In this document: piece by piece, positions 21,025 to 32,668 of the stretch
Layout of the letters: every line of letters starts with the position of its first letter
Position numbering within the stretch: the stretch's first letter is position 1
Assembly (NCBI GenBank): GCA_030681525.1
Contig: JAUXSD010000101.1
Coordinates: 1-32,668 of the forward strand
Length of the DNA stretch: 32,668 nt
Direction: 5' to 3'
Origin: Solirubrobacteraceae bacterium
GTDB taxonomy: Bacteria; Actinomycetota; Thermoleophilia; Solirubrobacterales; Solirubrobacteraceae
The notes under the pieces: generated by a model
The model's database searches: none
Seen by the model: the letters and a program-made list of their open reading frames with translations, nothing else
What the model was told of the DNA's origin: nothing
Made by a program: the position numbers and the translations under genes

Positions 21025-21738
21025 ATGAACCGAGAGCAGAAAGCCGCGGTGATCGACGAGATCGCCGCACAGATCAATGAGTCCGAAGCGGTGTACGCGG
21101 TCGACTACCGCGGGATCACGGTCGCCCAGGCGGCCGAGCTGCGCGCCAAGCTGCGCGACGCCGACGCGACGCTGCGGATCGTCAAGAACACGCTGACCAT
21201 CCGCGCGGCCGACCAGGCCGGGGTGGAGGCGCTCAAGCCGATGCTCGAAGGCCCGACGGCGCTGACGTTCGCCAACGGCGACGCGGCATCGGCGGCCAAG
21301 GCGGTCTTCGACTACGCCCGCTCGACGGGGCTGCTGCCGTTCAAGGGCGGCACGCTCAACGGCGAGGGCCTCGCGCCCGAGCAGGTGCAGTCGATCGCGC
21401 GCCTGCCCACCCGGGACGTCCTGAACGCGCAGTTCGTGAACATCGTCGCGTCGCCGCTGACCGGCCTCGTGACGAGCCTCTCGAACCTCATCAGCGGCCT
21501 GGCACGCCAGCTCAGCCAGGTGGCCGAGAAGAAGGAGAGCGGCGAGATCCCCGCCGGCGATCCGCCCGCGGCCGCTCCCGCTGCCGCCGCCGAGCCCGCG
21601 CCCGCCGCGCCCGCCGAGCCGGAGGCCGAGGCCACCGCGCCGGAGGCCCCCGCCGACGAACCGACTGCAGAGCCCGAGGCCGCCGCCGAGCCGGCGACCG
21701 ACGACACCCCATCTGACACTGACGAAGAGAAGGAGTAA
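21025..21738 (+). CDS. rplJ: 50S ribosomal protein L10 with an acidic Ala/Pro/Glu tail
   Basis: 237 residues; typical L10 is about 165-180. The core has MNREQKAAVIDEIAAQINES, VDYRGITVAQAAELRAKLR, RIVKNTLTIRA and FKGGTLNGEGL, then the helix that carries L7/L12 dimers. From about residue 171 a tail of 65 residues made of Ala, Pro, Glu and Asp extends the protein. It anchors the stalk of the large subunit. AGGAGG at 21016-21021 precedes the ATG by three bases. rplL follows after 3 bases. Confidence 0.96.
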   Translation: MNREQKAAVIDEIAAQINESEAVYAVDYRGITVAQAAELRAKLRDADATLRIVKNTLTIRAADQAGVEALKPMLEGPTALTFANGDAASAAKAVFDYARSTGLLPFKGGTLNGEGLAPEQVQSIARLPTRDVLNAQFVNIVASPLTGLVTSLSNLISGLARQLSQVAEKKESGEIPAGDPPAAAPAAAAEPAPAAPAEPEAEATAPEAPADEPTAEPEAAAEPATDDTPSDTDEEKE

Positions 21739-21741
21739 CCC

Positions 21742-22125
21742 ATGGCCCAGTCCACAGCGGAATGGATCGACGAGCTCAAGAGCATCTCCGTGCTCGAGCT
21801 GAGCGAGCGCATCAAGGCCCTCGAGGAGGAGTTCGGCGTCTCGGCGCAGGCCGCGGCGGTTGCGGCCCCGGCCGCCGGAGGCGACGGCGGCGCCGCGCCT
21901 GCCGAGGAGGAGCAGTCGGCCTTCGACGTCGTCATCACGGCGGCCGGTGACAAGAAGATCCAGGTCATCAAGGTCGTCCGCGCCGCCACGAGCCTCGGCC
22001 TCAAGGAGGCCAAGGCGCTCGTCGACGAGGCCCCCAAGGCGGTCCGCGAGGGCGTCGACAAGGACGAGGCGGAGAAGCTCAAGCAGGAGCTCGAAGAGGC
22101 CGGCGCGAGCGTCGAGATCAAGTAG
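21742..22125 (+). CDS. rplL: 50S ribosomal protein L7/L12
   Basis: 127 residues. The N-terminal dimerisation helices (1-32), an Ala/Gly-rich hinge (about 35-58) and the C-terminal factor-binding domain ([34 protein letters not shown]) are all present at normal length. It recruits translation GTPases. AGGAG at 21731-21735, inside the end of rplJ, sets the ATG. A strong hairpin follows 25 bases after the stop. Confidence 0.98.
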   Translation: MAQSTAEWIDELKSISVLELSERIKALEEEFGVSAQAAAVAAPAAGGDGGAAPAEEEQSAFDVVITAAGDKKIQVIKVVRAATSLGLKEAKALVDEAPKAVREGVDKDEAEKLKQELEEAGASVEIK

Positions 22126-22150
22126 TCACTGCACCAGTCCCAAACGTCTG

Positions 22151-22180
22151 AAGGGCGCCCCCGGGGCGCCCTTCGTCGTT
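22151..22180 (+). terminator. Terminator after rplL
   Basis: AAGGGCGCCC-CCG-GGGCGCCCTT is a 10-base perfect stem (22151-22173) followed by CGTCGTT. The T-run is poor but the stem is very strong. It would separate the rplJL transcript from the ABC transporter genes, unlike genomes where rplL reads into rpoB. Confidence 0.75.
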
Positions 22181-22223
22181 GAGACGCGCACGCGATCCGC
22201 ACAGGTTCTCCACATCGATCCGT

Positions 22224-22229
22224 CATCCT
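22224..22229 (+). promoter_or_regulatory. Candidate -10 box for the ABC transporter operon
   Basis: CATCCT lies 6 bases before the GTG at 22236, with no ribosome binding site. It differs from the TATCCT box of rpmG and rpoB by one base. Confidence 0.35.
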
Positions 22230-22235
22230 GAGCCG

Positions 22236-23078
22236 GTGCCCGACGCTCTCCACGCCGTCGGCCTGTGCAAGACCTACCGCGCGGCCGTGGCGCTCGACGG
22301 CGTCGACCTGCGCGTGGGCGCCGGTGAGCTCGTCGGCCTGCTGGGGCCCAACGGTGCGGGCAAGTCGACGCTGACGAAGATCGCCTGCGGTCTCGTGCGG
22401 GCGACCGCAGGCAGCGTGACGGTGCTCGGCCGGCCCGCCGGCAGCACGGCCGCCCGCCGCCGCACGGGCTATCTCGCCGAGCTGTTTCGCTTTCCCGGCT
22501 GGGCCACCGCCGACGAGGTGCTCCGGCTGCACCAGCGTCTCGCGCGCTCGGACGGGGGCGCCGCCGAGCGGGCGGAGCTGCTCGCGCTCGTCGGCCTCAG
22601 CGAGGCCACGCGCAAGCGCGTCGAGGCGATGTCGAAGGGGATGCAGCAGCGCCTGGGCATCGCGCAGGCGCTCATCGGCGAGCCCGGGCTCGTCCTGCTC
22701 GACGAGCCCACGAGCGCCCTGGACCCGGCCGGCCGGCGTACCGTGCGCGAGCTGCTCGAGGAGCTGCGCGGGCGCGGCGTCTCGGTACTGCTGAACTCGC
22801 ACCTGCTCAGCGAGGTCGAGCTCGTCTGCGACCGCGTCGTGATCGTCGATCACGGCCGCACGATCGCCGAGGGGACGCCGCATGACCTCGTGTCCGCCGG
22901 CGGTGTGGAGATCGAGACCGGCAACGGCGTGCGGCGCTTCCCCGACGCGGCCCGCGACGAGGTCCCCGCGCTCGTGGCCCGGCTCGTGGCCGAGGGCGAC
23001 GAGATCTACGGCGTGCGCGTGGTCACCGGCACGCTCGAGGACGCCTACCTGCGGCTCGTCGGAAAGGACGCGCGATGA
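22236..23078 (+). CDS. ABC transporter ATP-binding protein (ABC-2 type exporter)
   Basis: 280 residues. Walker A GPNGAGKST (37-45), signature MSKGMQQRLG (132-141), Walker B LVLLDEPTSALDP (152-164) and the H-loop His189 are intact, so it should hydrolyse ATP. The Q-loop region reads GYLAELFRF, with Glu in place of Gln, as in other ABC-2 export ATPases. The GTG at 22236 is chosen because PDALHAVGLCKTYR is a normal N-terminus; the longer frame from 22179 overlaps the terminator region. Its stop overlaps the permease ATG (ATGA). The cargo is unknown. Confidence 0.93.
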   Translation: MPDALHAVGLCKTYRAAVALDGVDLRVGAGELVGLLGPNGAGKSTLTKIACGLVRATAGSVTVLGRPAGSTAARRRTGYLAELFRFPGWATADEVLRLHQRLARSDGGAAERAELLALVGLSEATRKRVEAMSKGMQQRLGIAQALIGEPGLVLLDEPTSALDPAGRRTVRELLEELRGRGVSVLLNSHLLSEVELVCDRVVIVDHGRTIAEGTPHDLVSAGGVEIETGNGVRRFPDAARDEVPALVARLVAEGDEIYGVRVVTGTLEDAYLRLVGKDAR

Positions 23079-23944
23079 AGCTCGTGCTCGGGGATCTGCA
23101 GACGATCGCCGGCTACGCGCTGCGCGAGGCCGTGCGCCGCAAGGTGCTGCTCGTCGTCGTCGTGCTGACGATCTGCTTTCTCGCGCTCTACGCGTTCGGC
23201 ACCTACCAGGCGTTCCAGGAGGTCGCGGTCGGCGACGGCGGCGGGATCAGCGGCTTGGAGGAGGAGGTGCTGACCGGCTCGACGCTGCTCGGCCTGGCGA
23301 TGTTCGTGACGCTCTTCCTCGGCACGGTCCTCGCGGTGTTCGTGACGCTCAACGCCGTGCGCGGCGACGCCGAGCGCGGCCTGCTGCAGCCGCTCGTCGT
23401 GCGCCCGGTGGGCCGCACGACGCTGCTGCTCGCGCGCTTTCTCGCGGCGGCCGCCGTCTGCGTGGTCTACGTGCAGATCGTCTACTGGTCGGCGGTCGCG
23501 CTGACGCAGGCGACGGGCAGCTACTACCCCGGCAACGCCATCGCGGGCGCGGTGTCGCTGGCCGCCGCGGTCACGATCATCGTCGCGCTCGCCCTGCTCG
23601 GGACCACGCTGCTGTCCTCGACCGCCAACGGCATCGCGATCTTCATGGTCTTCGGCGCCGGCCTCGCCGCCGGGCTGATCGGGCAGATCGGCACCGCGCT
23701 GAGCTCCGACACGCTCGAGCAGATCAGCGCGATCGCCACGTGGGCGCTGCCGTTCGAGGCCCTCTACCAGGACGGCCTGCACGCGCTGACCGCCGACATC
23801 GAGGGCGTCACCGGCATCATCGTGCAGCTCGGCCCGTTCGGCGGCTCGCAGGATGCCGGGCCGCTGCTGTACCCGTTCGCCCTCGCCTACCTGGCGGCCG
23901 CCGGGTGGCTGGCCGACCGGATGTTCCGGCGCGCCGATCTGTAG
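23075..23944 (+). CDS. ABC-2 type transporter permease
   Basis: 289 residues with about six membrane segments (near 24-42, 70-93, 118-143, 155-180, 186-205 and 262-282). The cytoplasmic ERGLLQPLVVRPVGRTTLLLAR segment after the second helix is the usual coupling region of ABC-2 permeases. With the preceding ATPase it should form an exporter for a drug, lipid or polymer. The ATG overlaps the ATPase stop. It converges with the VOC gene, 18 bases between stops. Confidence 0.9.
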   Translation: MKLVLGDLQTIAGYALREAVRRKVLLVVVVLTICFLALYAFGTYQAFQEVAVGDGGGISGLEEEVLTGSTLLGLAMFVTLFLGTVLAVFVTLNAVRGDAERGLLQPLVVRPVGRTTLLLARFLAAAAVCVVYVQIVYWSAVALTQATGSYYPGNAIAGAVSLAAAVTIIVALALLGTTLLSSTANGIAIFMVFGAGLAAGLIGQIGTALSSDTLEQISAIATWALPFEALYQDGLHALTADIEGVTGIIVQLGPFGGSQDAGPLLYPFALAYLAAAGWLADRMFRRADL

Positions 23945-23962
23945 GGGAGCGACCCCCGGGCG

Positions 23963-24301
23963 CTACTCCCAGTCCTCCTCCAGCGCATCCGGGTAGGCGA
24001 TGACCTCCAACCGCCCGTCGCCCGGCGCCTCGAGGTAGAACGAGCGGCTGCCGTCGCGGTGCAGCGCGATCTCGGCGCCGTGCTCGCCGGCCAGGCGCTC
24101 GAGGGTCTCCGCGGACACCGCGAACGCGAGGTGCTGCGGGTGCTGCTCGGCGAGCACGAACGCGAGCTTCGCGCCGCCGGCCTCGAGCAGGCCCCAGGTG
24201 TCGTCGGCGTACAGCACGCGCGCGCCCGGCACCGTGCGCTGCCACCACGCCAGCGCGTCGGCGATGTCCGGGACCGGCTGGGCGACATGGTCGAACTTCA
24301 C
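23963..24301 (-). CDS. VOC (glyoxalase/bleomycin-resistance fold) protein
   Basis: 112 residues with one vicinal-oxygen-chelate module: FDHVAQPVPDIADALAWWQ at the start, HLAFAV in the middle and FYLEAPGDGRLEVIAY near the end. His5, His57 and Glu104 are at positions expected for metal ligands. Members act as lyases, dioxygenases or binding proteins; the substrate is unknown. The GTG start lies 7 bases after TATTGT and lacks a ribosome binding site. It is divergent from rpoB, with 236 bases between. Confidence 0.87.
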   Translation of the reverse strand: MKFDHVAQPVPDIADALAWWQRTVPGARVLYADDTWGLLEAGGAKLAFVLAEQHPQHLAFAVSAETLERLAGEHGAEIALHRDGSRSFYLEAPGDGRLEVIAYPDALEEDWE

Positions 24302-24308
24302 GATTCAG

Positions 24309-24314
24309 ACAATA
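24309..24314 (-). promoter_or_regulatory. Candidate -10 box for the leaderless VOC transcript
   Basis: TATTGT on the minus strand, 7 bases upstream of the GTG at 24301, with TCGACC about 16 bases further upstream as a -35 candidate. This is the best complete promoter match among the leaderless genes. Confidence 0.55.
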
Positions 24315-24414
24315 AGCGCTACATTGCGCGGGTCGACCGATAGCCGTAGCCGCCTTCAGCACGGTTTTGCGCCCACATAGCGCAGACTTGAGGCGGGGTC
24401 CGTGAGCGTCGACC

Positions 24415-24451
24415 GCCCCCTAGCGGGGGCCGCACTTTGCTGTGCTATCCT
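24415..24451 (+). promoter_or_regulatory. Candidate rpoB promoter with inverted repeat over the -35 region
   Basis: TGCTATCCT (24443-24451) is an extended -10 element, shared in its core with rpmG. Where the -35 would lie, an inverted repeat GCCCCC-TAGC-GGGGGC (24415-24430) occurs instead, which could be an operator. The start of transcription would be near 24458, giving a leader of about 80 bases. The rest of the 236-base gap holds no other gene. Confidence 0.5.
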
Positions 24452-24537
24452 GGCGAGTCCGCGCCTGAAGCTGGCCGACGGCCGCGGCGCCGCCCCCCGT
24501 ATGAACGCCCTCTCCGACCCCTTGAGGAGTCGCCGCC

Positions 24538-28191
<3,654 letters not shown>

Positions 28192-28194
<3 letters not shown>

Positions 28195-28249
28195 TCGCGG
28201 CGCAGCACCGCGATCACCGACCCCTTCAGGCCAGAGGTCGACGGACCTC
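28192..28249 (+). other. Two hairpins between rpoB and rpoC
   Basis: TGATCGCGG (28192-28200, including the rpoB stop codon) pairs with CCGCGATCA (28208-28216), a 9-base perfect stem with a 7-base loop. A second stem, GAGGTC-GACG-GACCTC, lies at 28234-28249. Neither has a T-run, so RNA processing, stability or translation control is more likely than termination. rpoC starts 29 bases after the second hairpin. Confidence 0.55.
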
Positions 28250-28278
28250 AGGCCCCATCACTGACGTAAGGAATCACC

Positions 28279-32358
<4,080 letters not shown>

Positions 32359-32374
32359 GACGAACGTCAGCGTG

Positions 32375-32413
32375 CCGCCGGCCGTCGTGGCCGGCGGGGC
32401 GCGTGCGCGTTTT
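32375..32413 (+). terminator. Terminator after rpoC
   Basis: CCGCCGGCC-GTCGT-GGCCGGCGG (32375-32397) is a 9-base stem, followed by a small GCGC-GT-GCGC element and TTTT at 32410-32413. It lies 16 bases after the rpoC stop. The remaining 120 bases to the next gene show only GC-rich repeats and no clear promoter. Confidence 0.65.
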
Positions 32414-32533
32414 CGACGGCATCGTCGGCCTCGCGGCCGGCGGTGCCGTTCGTCGTTGCGGGGAACGGCCTGATCGCGTAGCGCGGGGCCGCGCGCGTGA
32501 AGCTGGGCGCGCGCGGCGCCGATCCGCAATCGT

Positions 32534-32668
32534 GTGGATCGCCGCCGCTGGCTTGTCGCCCTGACCCTCCTGATCGCCGTCGCGTTCGCCGGCCCGGGCG
32601 ACCCGCGCCCGGCGCCGCCGGCGCGCGCCGCGTCCGGCGCCCATGCCGTGCTGACGCCGGCGCAGGTG
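32534..32668 (+). CDS. Secreted protein, N-terminal fragment
   Basis: The first 45 codons of a gene that runs off the right edge. It starts with a signal peptide: MDRRR, a hydrophobic core WLVALTLLIAVAFAG, then a Pro/Ala/Arg-rich stretch with RAASGAHAV. The GTG at 32534 is chosen because it gives a normal signal peptide; there is no ribosome binding site. No domain is visible yet, so function is unknown. The reading frame is open to the end. Confidence 0.6.
   Translation, partial: MDRRRWLVALTLLIAVAFAGPGDPRPAPPARAASGAHAVLTPAQV

Noticed and set aside
32359..32533. A regulatory RNA in the GC-rich repeats after rpoC
   Set aside because: Apart from the terminator, the inverted repeats are short and expected by chance at this composition; no promoter-like hexamer precedes them.

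Overview
The window comes from a very GC-rich actinobacterium. The best fit is class Thermoleophilia, order Solirubrobacterales (Conexibacter, Solirubrobacter or Patulibacter relatives). This rests on family resemblance, not on a database search. The evidence is heavy use of GTG and TTG starts, many genes that look leaderless, Arg-rich and Ala-rich secreted proteins, and an actinobacterial rpmG-secE-nusG-rplKAJL-rpoBC block. I saw no tRNA, rRNA, CRISPR array, insertion sequence or prophage gene. Base composition is even throughout, with no sign of a recently acquired island.

Positions 1-18192 hold assorted single genes and short operons. A partial DsbA-family gene and a small membrane coiled-coil protein come first. 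On the minus strand follow a circularly permuted ATP-grasp gene, an ECF sigma factor, a zinc-binding anti-sigma factor (ZAS) and a gene of unknown function; the last three overlap by 4 bases each. A second, very similar ZAS protein lies divergently at 3672. A secreted beta-propeller protein, a NodU/CmcH-type carbamoyltransferase, a YccF membrane protein and a tail-anchored coiled-coil protein follow. A minus-strand group encodes a methyltransferase with a regulatory domain, a SEC-C protein and a GFA-family protein. Then come a flavodoxin-like reductase, a Tat-exported intradiol dioxygenase lipoprotein with a poly-glycine loop, two small unknown or YCII proteins, an isochorismatase-like hydrolase, a PAT-type acetyltransferase overlapping a D-ribulokinase-like FGGY kinase, and a secreted subtilase.

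Positions 18193-32358 hold the translation and transcription core: rpmG, secE, nusG, rplK, rplA, rplJ, rplL, then rpoB and rpoC. A two-gene ABC transporter and a reverse-strand VOC gene separate rplL from rpoB. Likely control elements are a TATCCT -10 box before both rpmG and rpoB, a terminator-like hairpin in the rpmG leader, a repeated 11-mer and hairpin before rplK, a kink-turn-like L10 leader before rplJ, terminators after rplL and rpoC, and hairpins between rpoB and rpoC. The window ends in the first 45 codons of a secreted protein.

The most interesting signal is a possible redox regulon. A TGTAACG box followed 17-18 bases later by GAC lies upstream of the ECF sigma gene, the second ZAS gene and the flavodoxin-like gene. 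Both ZAS proteins carry the Cys-x25-His-x3-Cys-x2-Cys spacing of the redox-sensing anti-sigma factor RsrA. A second broad signal is that about a dozen genes have a TANNNT-like -10 hexamer 6-9 bases before the start codon and no ribosome binding site, as expected for leaderless mRNAs.
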